From positions 68,179 to 132,178 of the forward strand of contig NZ_LMUJ01000024.1 of NCBI RefSeq assembly GCF_009765975.1: 64,000 nt of DNA. The letters are read 5' to 3'. Every line of letters starts with the position of its first letter. Positions within the stretch are counted from its first letter, which is position 1. This DNA comes from Acidisphaera sp. S103. Its GTDB lineage: Bacteria; Pseudomonadota; Alphaproteobacteria; Acetobacterales; Acetobacteraceae. Below are positions 36,901-44,982 of this stretch, piece by piece. Position numbers and translations under genes: made by a program. The notes under the pieces are model-generated. The model was not told the origin of the DNA. It did no database searches and worked only from the letters and a program-made list of their open reading frames with translations.

Positions 36901-37537
36901 CGGGCAGCAATCTGATATAAAGGTCGTACACCACGCGATCGTCGCGAAACACCGGAACATCGACGCTGAAGCCACTTCGTCCGGTGGCCCGGCCGAGATG
37001 CATGTCGGTCACCACGGGACCATGCTTGTCGAAGACCTGAATGCCATCCGCGTACGACTGGCGGGGCAGCATGGGTGTAGACTTGCCCGGTGGTAATCCA
37101 TAGACCCGCACGCGCCGCAGGTCCGGACCGGCGATACCGAGCACGGAACCGAGTGGCTGACGCGCCAGGAAGGTCTCGGCCAGATGGTCGAACTGCCCCC
37201 AGTCACCTTCCTGCAGGGCAGGCGACAACGCCAGGGTCTCCAGCGCCGACACGCGAAGCTGCAACTCCCGCTCGACCGCGATGGCGGTACCATGGGCGGT
37301 TGTCAGCAACCCGTCGTACACCGCCTCGCGCTTGTCCTGGTAATCCAAATAGCGGCGAACCAGGCCCGTGCAGCCCAGCGGCACGATGCAGGCCATGACC
37401 AGCAGGATCAGCCGGGATCGCAGCGACAGATCGCGGCGCCAGCCAAGGCGCCGAACCACCCGCGTGGCACGCGAAGCAGGCGGGCCTCCGGCTATCCGAA
37501 CCGACGGTTCCTGGTTCGCGTCCCGATGGGGCGCCAC
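33974..37537 (-). CDS. Hybrid sensor histidine kinase with Cache, PAS and receiver domains
   Basis: A protein of 1187 residues. Order: a membrane segment near 43-60 (LRSRLILLVMACIVPLGCTG), a periplasmic dCache-like sensor to about 305, a second membrane segment (VVGIGAVVLAIAMAMAMWVA), a HAMP-like stretch, three PAS regions (FRALFEWSPGGAILL; LELAREGANLGIWDWHV; LSEVIEAMPIGVGIVNADGR), HisKA with phospho-acceptor His821 (IAGGIAHDFNNVLQ), HATPase (NLATNARDAM, DTGDGMD, GTGLGLAMAKGF) and a C-terminal receiver with Asp1111 (DIIVSDLTMPGMDG). The GTG start at 37537 has AGGAGG 10 bases upstream. No response-regulator gene is adjacent. Confidence 0.93.
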   Translation of the reverse strand: MAPHRDANQEPSVRIAGGPPASRATRVVRRLGWRRDLSLRSRLILLVMACIVPLGCTGLVRRYLDYQDKREAVYDGLLTTAHGTAIAVERELQLRVSALETLALSPALQEGDWGQFDHLAETFLARQPLGSVLGIAGPDLRRVRVYGLPPGKSTPMLPRQSYADGIQVFDKHGPVVTDMHLGRATGRSGFSVDVPVFRDDRVVYDLYIRLLPGVIADLIARQRLPQDGSVMVVDAAGVIAARVPELDRFAGTPVSAALWDTIRSNAEGVTQVAAAKDVLTSAAYTHVMPFGWTVVVAAPNDVVFGPVREAILRVVGIGAVVLAIAMAMAMWVAKGITRPIEQLRRLAMQDGQIGPAGPSATGLPEFDMVALALTTAAAGRRDSANALAESEARFRALFEWSPGGAILLDPDTTRVIDSNAVAASYVGYSIEEFRGRAITDFALQTSHERIRAICQSVVAGHSASYETRVQGRLGPRDLLIAVAPVPVKGRTLVLINQIDVTNLRRAEAGLRVNEDRLELAREGANLGIWDWHVVNDTLTWSEHQWRLHGLEPRPGGPSPELWQQTVHRSDLRRVQEELLAALKSPGRSYMTEYSVVLSDGSLRRLLGRGQTIRGADGRAIRMVGINMDVTARYEAEMARDRLISMLETERSRLSEVIEAMPIGVGIVNADGRIVLGNAHMKRLIGPVLPSMAVAPRGEWIAYDPGGNPLPAEHFPIQRALYRGDTTLPGAEMLFRDADGSEKWFKVGSVPFRQEDGTVREALAIFLDIDAEKRLLDFQQQINVRLEQRVREEMAAREAAQQRAAHAERMHALGQIAGGIAHDFNNVLQAVSGGAALIERRPDDVERVLRNVRMVLDAARRGAAITSRLLAFSRRGDLRAESVDVAALLTDMAEVLTHTLGGSVVCKIDVPAGIPPLLADRGQLETVLVNLATNARDAMPLGGTLTLAAGSETVSPGLPHPAGLAPGYYVRIVVSDTGDGMDHAVLARVTEPFFTTKEPGKGTGLGLAMAKGFVEQSGGSLSIDSVVGRGTRISLWLPRAAGSTPFAAETIAATAAIASKPRVLLVDDDAIVREVLALSLEDAGHAVLPADSGAAALVRLAAGERVDIIVSDLTMPGMDGLALIRAAQERRPGLPAVLLTGYAGDGATLAVGGAISGTFSLLRKPVTGMQLADRINALLMSRKQINRA

Positions 37538-37739
37538 GCTGCTTCAACCTCCTGTGCTTTGCCGAGTCGGCCGGCGGCGGTATTCAATCACAAAGAAGCG
37601 AGCGCTGGCGACACCTTCCGACCATTGTTTCATCCTGGCGCCGCGGCGGCGACATCGCTCGCCACGGTTGCCAGATCGGCCCTTGCCATCCCCAGCCGCT
37701 CCGGCAATCTCCCGCACCAGCATTCAGACCGGATTTCCG

Positions 37740-38546
37740 ATGCCCCAGCCCCCTGTCCTTCTGTCCACCGACGCCAACGGCGTCGCCACCGTCACCCTCA
37801 ACCGCCCCGAGGTCGGCAACGCCTACAACACCGCCATGCTGGATGGGCTGATCGACGGCCTGACCGCCCTGGCAAAAGACCCCGCCGTCCGCTGCCTCGT
37901 CATCCGAGGCGCCGGCAAGCACTTCCAGGCTGGTGCCGACATCAGGTGGCTGGGCGAGGTCGCCCATTACCCGCCGGCCGAGAACTACGCTGCCTCCATC
38001 GCCACGACACGCGCGATGCAGTTGCTGAACGAATTCCCCAAGCCGACGATCGCCCTGGTCCATGGCGCCTGTTTCGGCGGCGGGGTCGGCATCGTCTGCT
38101 GCGTCGACGTCGCCTTCGCCACGCCGGACTCCCTGTTCGGCATCACCGAAATCCGCGTCGGCGTCGCCCCCACCCCGATCTCCACCCACATGGTCAACGC
38201 CATCGGGCTGCGCCACACCCGCCGCTACGCCCTGACCGGCGAACGCTTCGACGCGCGAGAGGCGGAGCGTATCGGCTTAATTCATGAAATCGTCTCGGAG
38301 GCGGAAACCGAAACGAAATTAGCCTCCGTGCTCGACGCGATCATGCTGGGCAGCCCAACGGCGATCACGATGACCAAAAGCAGTTTTCTAGGCGCAAACA
38401 ATCTGTTGCTGGACGATCGGCAGGTCTCGATGCTGGCACACGAGGGATGGACCCAGCGCCACTCGCCGGAAGGCCATGAAGGCACCACCGCCTTCCGCGA
38501 GAAGCGGACGCCATCTTGGTACAAACAGGTTCACCCCAACGTGTAG
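37740..38546 (+). CDS. Enoyl-CoA hydratase/isomerase-family protein
   Basis: A 268-residue crotonase-fold enzyme. Oxyanion-hole segments are GKHFQAGADIRWLGEV and ALVHGACFGGGVGIVCCVDV; ITEIRVGVAPTPISTHMV carries the first catalytic Glu position. The close is EGTTAFREKRTPSWYK. The ATG at 37740 starts the conserved part; upstream in-frame codons belong to the intergenic region shared with the divergent histidine kinase. The acyl-CoA substrate is unknown; methylglutaconyl-CoA hydratase-like enzymes are one possibility. Confidence 0.9.
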   Translation: MPQPPVLLSTDANGVATVTLNRPEVGNAYNTAMLDGLIDGLTALAKDPAVRCLVIRGAGKHFQAGADIRWLGEVAHYPPAENYAASIATTRAMQLLNEFPKPTIALVHGACFGGGVGIVCCVDVAFATPDSLFGITEIRVGVAPTPISTHMVNAIGLRHTRRYALTGERFDAREAERIGLIHEIVSEAETETKLASVLDAIMLGSPTAITMTKSSFLGANNLLLDDRQVSMLAHEGWTQRHSPEGHEGTTAFREKRTPSWYKQVHPNV

Positions 38547-38569
38547 CCACACCGAACCGACGGAGCCTC

Positions 38570-40165
38570 ATGTTGTCAGCCATGACCGACGCCAAACCAG
38601 TCGCCGCCCAAGTTCTCACCGCCCCGCCCCGCCGATCACCGAAACCACCCGGCCCTTGTGCCATGGTGATCTTCGGCGCCGGCGGCGACCTGACCAAGCG
38701 CCTGCTGGTCCCGGCGCTCTACAACCTGGCCACCACCGGCCTGCTGCCGGAGCACTTCGAGCTGATCGGTGTCGATCTCGCCGACCTCGATGCCGACAAG
38801 TGGCGCGACAGCCTGCACACAATGATGGAAAGCTTCGTCGGCAAGACCGCCAGCGAAAGCCGGATCGACAAGGTCGATGAAGACACTTGGAAGCACCTGA
38901 CCGGTCACATGACCTACATCAAGGGCGACCTGACCGACGACGGCCTGTACGAAAAACTCAAGCAGCACATCGACCAGAAATCCGACACCGGCGGCAACTG
39001 CCTGTTCTATCTGGCCATCGCCGACCGCTTCTTCAGCCCCGTGGTGACCCATCTCGGCAAGGCCGGGTTGTTGGAGGAAAACTGGGACGAAGACGGCAAG
39101 GCGCCGGAACACTGGCGCCGCGTGGTGATCGAAAAGCCGTTCGGCCACGACCAGGCCTCCGCCAGAGCGTTGAACACCGCCATTCTGCGCGTCGCGCGGG
39201 AACACCAGATCTTCCGCATCGACCATTTCCTCGGCAAGGAAACGGTGCAGAACATCATGGCGCTGCGCTTCGCCAACGGCATGTTTGAGCCGCTGTGGAA
39301 CCGCGACCGCATCGACCACGTACAGATCACCGCGGCCGAGACGGTCGGCGTGGAAACCCGCGGCCGCTTTTACGAAAAGACCGGCGCGCTGCGCGACATG
39401 ATCCCCAACCACGTGTTCCAGCTTCTGGCGATGGTGGCGATGGAACCGCCCGGCGGCTTCGACGCCGCCGCGGTGCGCGGCCGCAAGGAAGATGTTTTCG
39501 CGGCGATGCGCACAGTCGCGCCGGAAGACGCGGTGCGCGGCCAGTATGGCCCCGGCCCCGACGGCGTGGTGGGCTACCGCGAGGAACACGACGTCGCACC
39601 GGACTCCGGCACCGAAACTTACGTCGCCATACAACTGGCGATCGATAACTGGCGCTGGGCCGGCGTGCCGTTCTACCTGCGCACCGGCAAGCACATGTCC
39701 CGCCGCGTGACGGAAATCGCCATCCGCTTCAAACCCGCGCCGTTCGCACCCTTCGAGAACACCGACGTCGGCACCCTGCCGCCCAACTGGCTGCTGCTGC
39801 AGATCCAGCCCGACGAGGGCATCGCGCTGCAATTCGAGGTCAAGCGCCCCGGCCCGGTCGTCGACCTGGCCGCTGTCCGCATGGCATTCAAATACGCCGA
39901 CTGGTTCCCGAAGGAACCGAACATCGGCTACGAGACCCTGATCTACGACGTGATGATGGGCGACCAGACACTGTTCAACCGGGCCGACATGGTCGAGGAA
40001 ACCTGGCGCGTGGTCAGCAAGGTTCTGGACAACTGGTCGACGGAAACGCCCGAGGGCTTCCCCAACTACGCCTCCGGCAGCGATGGCCCGGCGGAAGCGG
40101 ACGCCCTGCTGGCCCGCACCGGCCGAGCCTGGCGGCCGACAATGGACGATGGAAAGTCCAGGTAG
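38570..40165 (+). CDS. zwf: Glucose-6-phosphate 1-dehydrogenase
   Basis: Oxidises glucose-6-phosphate with NAD(P), feeding the pentose phosphate and Entner-Doudoroff routes. The protein has 531 residues from the ATG at 38570, chosen because GGAG lies 4 bases upstream; the ATG at 38582 lacks this. The cofactor motif is VIFGAGGDLTKRLL and the active site is FRIDHFLGKETVQN, with VVIEKPFGHD before it. The length slightly exceeds the usual ~490 because of an N-terminal extension of about 25 residues. No pgl or edd gene follows. Confidence 0.95.
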   Translation: MLSAMTDAKPVAAQVLTAPPRRSPKPPGPCAMVIFGAGGDLTKRLLVPALYNLATTGLLPEHFELIGVDLADLDADKWRDSLHTMMESFVGKTASESRIDKVDEDTWKHLTGHMTYIKGDLTDDGLYEKLKQHIDQKSDTGGNCLFYLAIADRFFSPVVTHLGKAGLLEENWDEDGKAPEHWRRVVIEKPFGHDQASARALNTAILRVAREHQIFRIDHFLGKETVQNIMALRFANGMFEPLWNRDRIDHVQITAAETVGVETRGRFYEKTGALRDMIPNHVFQLLAMVAMEPPGGFDAAAVRGRKEDVFAAMRTVAPEDAVRGQYGPGPDGVVGYREEHDVAPDSGTETYVAIQLAIDNWRWAGVPFYLRTGKHMSRRVTEIAIRFKPAPFAPFENTDVGTLPPNWLLLQIQPDEGIALQFEVKRPGPVVDLAAVRMAFKYADWFPKEPNIGYETLIYDVMMGDQTLFNRADMVEETWRVVSKVLDNWSTETPEGFPNYASGSDGPAEADALLARTGRAWRPTMDDGKSR

Positions 40166-40190
40166 CGGCGCCGGCCGACGGGGACCGCGG

Positions 40191-40275
40191 GCTAGCCTGG
40201 ATGACGCCGTTCTCCCTATGCGTGGTCGAGTTCAAGCCAACCCGACCCCAGGGCAGCGACGTCATCCAGGCCAGC
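40191..40275. repeat. Inverted repeat between convergent zwf and the DUF6197-like gene
   Basis: The arms GCTAGCCTGGATGACG (40191-40206) and CGTCATCCAGGCCAGC (40260-40275) match at 15 of 16 positions around a 53-base spacer. It fits a REP-like element or a bidirectional terminator; no T-run follows either arm. Confidence 0.6.
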
Positions 40276-40293
40276 GCGCGGTCGTGCCGACGG

Positions 40294-40740
40294 TTAAGTC
40301 GGCCAGTGGCCCGACGACCTGGCGATCGCCTCATCGAAAGCCGCCAACACCTGCCGATGGCTGGAGTTGTCGTTCATGCTCTCAATGTCGTTGAACCCAC
40401 GGCTCATCGCCACCGACAGCAAGACTGCGTTCGCGCCGGTCTGTCCCCCATGCGCGTTCAACAGCCGGGATGCGCCGCGTAACGCGCCGACGGCACAGCG
40501 GCGTCCATCGCGCGTCTCATAGCGTCGCTGTACCCAGTCCTTCCGGTCCTCGATCAGCGCTCGGCCGATCGTCAGAACCTGCACCGTCACCGCATCCGGC
40601 TGGTCGGCCGGTATCGGCTGAAACGCATGCAACGGAATGGTCTTTGTGATCGGGGGGGCGCCTACGAACAATTGCGTCATACGCGCCCAAAACGAAGGCT
40701 TCGTGGTTGTCGTTACATAACCAAGTCCATCGAACGGCAT
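40294..40740 (-). CDS. DUF6197-like protein of unknown function
   Basis: A protein of 148 residues from the ATG at 40740 (MPFDGLGYVTTTTKPSFWAR); AGGGGAGA lies upstream. The pattern ALIEDRKDWVQRRYETRDGR, then CAVGALRGASRLL, then MSRGFNDIESMNDNSSHRQV and LAAFDEAIARS matches my memory of DUF6197, but this was not checked. No signal peptide or membrane segment. Divergent from the RcnB-like gene. Confidence 0.65.
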   Translation of the reverse strand: MPFDGLGYVTTTTKPSFWARMTQLFVGAPPITKTIPLHAFQPIPADQPDAVTVQVLTIGRALIEDRKDWVQRRYETRDGRRCAVGALRGASRLLNAHGGQTGANAVLLSVAMSRGFNDIESMNDNSSHRQVLAAFDEAIARSSGHWPT

Positions 40741-41030
40741 GGTTGTCTCCCCTGCTTTACGGGATGCCCCCACTAAACCACGGTTCAGAGCCAAATGTTC
40801 ACAACGCACGATAATTTGGCTGAAAAACACCGAACCGCCGACGCCGGCCCCGCGGCCGGAGCCACCCCTGCGCCAGATCTCCCCCCTTGGCACCGGCACA
40901 CCGATCGTGCGCGCGCCAGCGACACCGCCAAATTTGGCCCGTCCGCGAAAATTAACCGTCGGTCGCCTTGCAAGTTCACGCCGGGAGGATTGCTATAATT
41001 GCCTGACAATCGAGTCGAGGAAGCAATCGA

Positions 41031-41618
41031 ATGATACGGGCATTCATGGTCGTGGCAGCGCTGAGTCTCGTACTGCCCAGTATGTCGATGGCGCAGCAGC
41101 GACCACCGGACGCCGGCCAATCCGGCAAGCCGGGCGGTAGGCCGGAAATGCCCAACAATCGTCCGAGCAACCCCGGCCGCCCCAATCCGCCGGCCCAGCC
41201 GAACCGACCCGCTCGGCCCCAACCTGCCCGGCCCCAACCTCCCAGGCCCCAACCTCCCAGGCCCCAGCCCGCCCGGCCAACCCCGCCGCAGGCCGGCCGG
41301 CCCGGAAACCGCCCACGCCCCATCGCCCAGCCGCAGCCGCCACGCGGCAACCAGTTCTGGCATCGCGGGAGATACTACAGCCGCATCCGTGGTCCCGCCT
41401 TTGCCTACCCGCCAGGCTACCAATACCGCCGCTGGTCGATCGGCGTCCGGCTGCCGCCGGTGCTCATCGCACCCAGCTTCTACTACACGGGCTGGGCGGC
41501 ATTGGGCCTCCAGCAACCGCTGCCGGGATATTCCTGGGTTCGCTTCGGACCCGACCTGCTCCTGGTCAACCTGACCACCTATGAGGTCGAGGACGTGGTC
41601 TACGGGGTGTTCCAATAA
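41031..41618 (+). CDS. RcnB-like secreted protein with Pro-rich repeat region
   Basis: A protein of 195 residues. The signal peptide is MIRAFMVVAALSLVLPSMSM, cleaved near AQQ. Residues about 25-105 are rich in Pro, Arg and Asn with short repeats (ARPQPARPQPPRPQPPRPQP). The C-terminal domain (WHRGRYYSRIRGPAFAYPPG, YSWVRFGPDLLLVNLTTYEV, EDVVYGVF) resembles RcnB, the periplasmic nickel/cobalt-homeostasis protein of Escherichia coli. Metal handling is only inferred from the family name. Confidence 0.78.
   Translation: MIRAFMVVAALSLVLPSMSMAQQRPPDAGQSGKPGGRPEMPNNRPSNPGRPNPPAQPNRPARPQPARPQPPRPQPPRPQPARPTPPQAGRPGNRPRPIAQPQPPRGNQFWHRGRYYSRIRGPAFAYPPGYQYRRWSIGVRLPPVLIAPSFYYTGWAALGLQQPLPGYSWVRFGPDLLLVNLTTYEVEDVVYGVFQ
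41206..41280 (+). repeat. 15-base tandem repeats in the RcnB-like gene
   Basis: Several near-identical 15-base units of the form CGGCCCCAACCTCCC, each encoding about ARPQP/PRPQP. Coding, in-frame, giving a flexible Pro-rich stretch. Confidence 0.8.
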
Positions 41619-41650
41619 CAGGCCAACCACGCGAGCGCGGCGAGGCGTCG

Positions 41651-43063
41651 GTGATAAAACCCGCCTCGCGGCGCCTCGTGCTGTTGCACGAACAAGGTAA
41701 GCAGCGGCGGAAGACGCTTCCAAGATCGGAACTGGGTCGCCTGGATATCGTCAAACGCGATCCGGTCGACCTGATCCGCATCGCGGCCCATAGCCGGGTG
41801 CAAGCGCTGGTGGGATTGCGCCACAGCCGGATGCTGGCGTCGCCGTTCACCTTCTTCCGCGGCAGCGCCAACCTCCAGGCTTCCGATCTCGTTCGGATGC
41901 CGCATACCAGCCTCGAATTCCCGATCTGCGGCGACTGCCACCTCATGAATTTCGGTGGCTTCGCGACGCCCGAACGCAATCTCGTCTTCGACATCAACGA
42001 CTTCGACGAAACCCACCCCGGCCCGTGGGAATGGGACCTGAAACGTCTGGCGACCAGCCTGTATATCGCCGGCCAGCATCTCGGCCACGGCGACACCGGC
42101 GCCGAGGCAGCCGCCCACGCCGCGGCCGCACGATACCAGACCGCGATGAAGACCTATGCCGCGATGGGCGCGCTGGAGCTCAACTATCAGAGCCACACAC
42201 TGCAAAATCTGCTGAAGTCGCTCGACGATGGTGTGGCCCGTGACCGTCTCCAGCAGGTCATCAAACGCGCGCAGCGGCGCACGCATGAGGATTTGCTGCC
42301 GAAGATCGCGGTGAATGAGGGAGCAGTCCGGAAAATCCGCGACACGCCGCCATCCGTCTTCCATTTGTTCGGTGCGTCGACATTGCTGGCGGCCGATGAC
42401 GACTGGATGCGGCTGACCGACTGGCAGACCGTGATCGGCGGTCTCTATAAGAAGTACCGGGCCACGCTCAGCAGCGACCGAGCGGCCATTCTCGATCATT
42501 TCCGCATGCAGGACCTGACGTTCAAGGTCGTGGGCGTCGGCACGCGGTGCCTGGTCCTGCTGCTTGTGGACGAACACGACAAACCGCTGTTCCTGCAGAT
42601 CAAGGAGGCACTGCCATCGGTCCTCGCGCCTGAACACGACAGGCGGCCAGCCTACCGCCACCAGGGCCAGCGGGTCGTCGACGGGCAGCGGCGACTGCAA
42701 AGCGCGAGCGACCTGTTCCTCGGCTGGTCGACCGGCCCCTCGGGACGGCACTTCTATGTCCGCCAACTGCGCGACATGAAAGTCTCCGCCAACATCGAGA
42801 CCTACGACAACACGCTTCTCGTCGAATATGCCGCGACCTGCGGCGAGGTGTTGGCCCGCGCACACGCGAAATCGAGCGGACGGGCGCCCGAGATCAGCGG
42901 CTACATCGGCAAAAGCGACGCTGTCCCCGACGCGATGGTGCGGTACGCCCGCGCATACGCCGGACAGGCCGAAGCCGACTACGACGTATTTCGCTCCGCT
43001 TGCCAGAACGGCACCCTGCAAGTCCGTTCGGATGAGGAATTCCTGCTCGACGTCACGGCTTGA
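41651..43063 (+). CDS. DUF2252-family protein
   Basis: A protein of 470 residues. The family shows HSRMLASPFTFFRGSANLQA, ICGDCHLMNFGGFATPE and NLVFDINDFDETHPGPWEWD, followed by LKRLATSLYIAG. The GDCHxxNFG and DINDFDET blocks recall the catalytic and metal loops of aminoglycoside-phosphotransferase/protein-kinase-like folds, so a phosphotransfer or nucleotide-binding role is plausible but unproven. No signal peptide. Its end overlaps the convergent DUF4239-like gene by 11 bases. Confidence 0.9.
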   Translation: MIKPASRRLVLLHEQGKQRRKTLPRSELGRLDIVKRDPVDLIRIAAHSRVQALVGLRHSRMLASPFTFFRGSANLQASDLVRMPHTSLEFPICGDCHLMNFGGFATPERNLVFDINDFDETHPGPWEWDLKRLATSLYIAGQHLGHGDTGAEAAAHAAAARYQTAMKTYAAMGALELNYQSHTLQNLLKSLDDGVARDRLQQVIKRAQRRTHEDLLPKIAVNEGAVRKIRDTPPSVFHLFGASTLLAADDDWMRLTDWQTVIGGLYKKYRATLSSDRAAILDHFRMQDLTFKVVGVGTRCLVLLLVDEHDKPLFLQIKEALPSVLAPEHDRRPAYRHQGQRVVDGQRRLQSASDLFLGWSTGPSGRHFYVRQLRDMKVSANIETYDNTLLVEYAATCGEVLARAHAKSSGRAPEISGYIGKSDAVPDAMVRYARAYAGQAEADYDVFRSACQNGTLQVRSDEEFLLDVTA

Positions 43064-43820
43064 GCGATGCCTTCAGATCGAGCAGCGGCGCCTGGCTGAC
43101 CACGATCGAACCGGTGCGCGGCCTGTCGAGGTCGAGGACCAGCGTGATCGCCAGGGTCACCAGCACGAACAGGACAAAGGCGCTTATTTGCGCGTCACGC
43201 CGGTTTCCTCGGGTCACGTAACCCAAGATACCCGCCGAGATCACCGCATACGCCAACAGAGCCAGCACCACGCTGCCCGGCAACCGTTCGGCGAGCGCGG
43301 CCTTGCGGGAGGCAGCGAAGTCGATCGTGTCATTGACCGCCGCAGTCAGCAGGGGACCAGCGACCGGCGGGTCGATATGGGGGATCGCCACCACGGTCGT
43401 ATCCCACATCTGCCGTTGGAGTAGCGCAGCCTGCGCTTCGGCCCGAGCGATCGCGGCGGCGTCCTCGCCGGCGTCGGCCAATGCCAGCCGAACGTCGACA
43501 TAGCGGCGGACCAGGGTCTGTAGTTCCGAACGGAACGGATCAGGGGCCAACTCCGCGCGCAGGTAGGTCGTGCCGATTGCATTCGCTTCCTGCAGCACGA
43601 GATCGCGCCGCATCTCATACTGGTTCAGCGCGAGCGAGAACGTAAAGCCGATCAGCAGCGCCAGAAGTCCCAGGGCGGCGGACAGAATATAACCGCCATC
43701 CTCCTGGCTGGCATTGCCAGTCAGGGCACGCAACGAGACCCCTATGCGGGATGCCAGCGTCAGCACTGCCAGAACCACCAGGCCCACGGCCCAGACGGGC
43801 AGGCTGTCAACGACACTCAT
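43053..43820 (-). CDS. DUF4239/bestrophin-like membrane protein
   Basis: A protein of 255 residues with two hydrophobic segments near the N terminus (LPVWAVGLVVLAVLTLASRI; GYILSAALGLLALLIGFTFS) and two near the C terminus (VVLALLAYAVISAGILGYVT; FVLFVLVTLAITLVLDLDRP). The pattern FSLALNQYEMRRDLVLQEAN, AIGTTYLRAELAP is typical of DUF4239 proteins, which resemble bestrophin-type channels. Function unknown. Confidence 0.8.
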   Translation of the reverse strand: MSVVDSLPVWAVGLVVLAVLTLASRIGVSLRALTGNASQEDGGYILSAALGLLALLIGFTFSLALNQYEMRRDLVLQEANAIGTTYLRAELAPDPFRSELQTLVRRYVDVRLALADAGEDAAAIARAEAQAALLQRQMWDTTVVAIPHIDPPVAGPLLTAAVNDTIDFAASRKAALAERLPGSVVLALLAYAVISAGILGYVTRGNRRDAQISAFVLFVLVTLAITLVLDLDRPRTGSIVVSQAPLLDLKASLKP

Positions 43821-43847
43821 GCGCCGGGAGTCACGGTCATGCAGTCG

Positions 43848-44855
43848 TCAGCGACGCGGCGAGTCATTGACTTCGCCTAACATGGTGGAACCAGCCCGCA
43901 AAGTATCGGGTAACTGGGGTTGTAACTCGGTTTGGGTGCGCGAAGCCGGAGCCCGGTCGCGGCCATATTGCCGTGGCGAACAGCCCATGACCCTCTTGAA
44001 CGCCACGCTGAAGGCGCTCTCGGATTCGTAGCCGAGCGACCGGGCAATGACGGAAATAGGACCTCTGGCGTTCGTCAGCCTGTCTCCGGCCAATAGCATG
44101 CGCCAGCGCGTCAGGTAGTCCATGGGTGACGCTCCGACCGTCGCCTTGAATTTCAGGGCGAAGGTCGATCGCGACATGCCGGCATGCTCCGCCAGCGCCT
44201 GCAATGTCCACCGATGCGCCGGATCGTGATGCATGGCGTTGATCGCCGCGCTCATCTGCTTGTCGGCCAGGGCGAATAGCCACCCGACGCCGCCTTTCAA
44301 CCCTTCCGCCAAATGCTGCCGCAGCGCCTGGACCAGCATCATGGTAGCGATGTGCTGCGCGACCAGAAAGCCGCCCGGCTGCCGCTCCCGCAACTCCTGC
44401 CGCATCCGTTCCATGGACCAGCGTAGCGCCGCTCTGTCCGCTTCCGTCCGAAGATGCACGATGGGCGGCAGCATCCCCAGCAGGTCGCCGGCGTGATCGC
44501 CGGTCAACGCAAAGTGCCCGCCGACAACCGAGAAATCCCCGCCACCATTGAGAACGGCGATGCCGCCATTCATCGGGACCGAAAAAAACGTGCGAGCATC
44601 GGTCGGCGTCAAAGTCAGATCGCTTGCAACGCGGAAGGGCCACCCGCGTGGCAGCAGGAAGCAGTCCCCCGTCTTCAGGCGCACCGCTTCGGGAACGCCC
44701 TCCACGGACAGCCAGCACTGACCGGAACCCACCGCGTAGCACTTGATGCCTTCGTGCGGGCCGAACCGGATCGACCATTCTCCACCCGCATCGAAGCCAC
44801 CGAACATATAGCTCCGCGGCTTCAACAGCGACAGCACATCAGACAATGGGTCCAT
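43848..44855 (-). CDS. AraC-family transcriptional regulator with cupin domain
   Basis: A protein of 335 residues. The N-terminal cupin region (GPHEGIKCYAVGSGQCWLSV, LKTGDCFLLPRGWPFRV) is followed by the double HTH (RWTLQALAEHAGMSRSTFAL, ISVIARSLGYESESAFSVAF, KRVMGCSPRQYGR). This layout is common in regulators next to a short-chain dehydrogenase, as here, where the genes are divergent and separated by 127 bases holding a palindrome. Confidence 0.92.
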   Translation of the reverse strand: MDPLSDVLSLLKPRSYMFGGFDAGGEWSIRFGPHEGIKCYAVGSGQCWLSVEGVPEAVRLKTGDCFLLPRGWPFRVASDLTLTPTDARTFFSVPMNGGIAVLNGGGDFSVVGGHFALTGDHAGDLLGMLPPIVHLRTEADRAALRWSMERMRQELRERQPGGFLVAQHIATMMLVQALRQHLAEGLKGGVGWLFALADKQMSAAINAMHHDPAHRWTLQALAEHAGMSRSTFALKFKATVGASPMDYLTRWRMLLAGDRLTNARGPISVIARSLGYESESAFSVAFKRVMGCSPRQYGRDRAPASRTQTELQPQLPDTLRAGSTMLGEVNDSPRR

Positions 44856-44880
44856 CGGTCACTCCGGACGATCGCGAAGA

Positions 44881-44911
44881 TAATACGGATTTCATAACAT
44901 AGGTCGTATTA
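44881..44911. promoter_or_regulatory. Inverted repeat TAATACG/CGTATTA between divergent genes, candidate operator
   Basis: TAATACG (44881-44887) and CGTATTA (44905-44911) are perfect inverted 7-base arms around a 17-base AT-rich spacer, midway between the AraC gene start (44855) and the SDR start (44983). The position suits an AraC-type binding site, but specificity is inferred. Confidence 0.4.
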
Positions 44912-44982
44912 CCTCAAGCACCTATCTTGATTGTCTCGGGGCTGCGAGCGCGGCTTCGAAACGAAGTGAAGGACAAATCATC

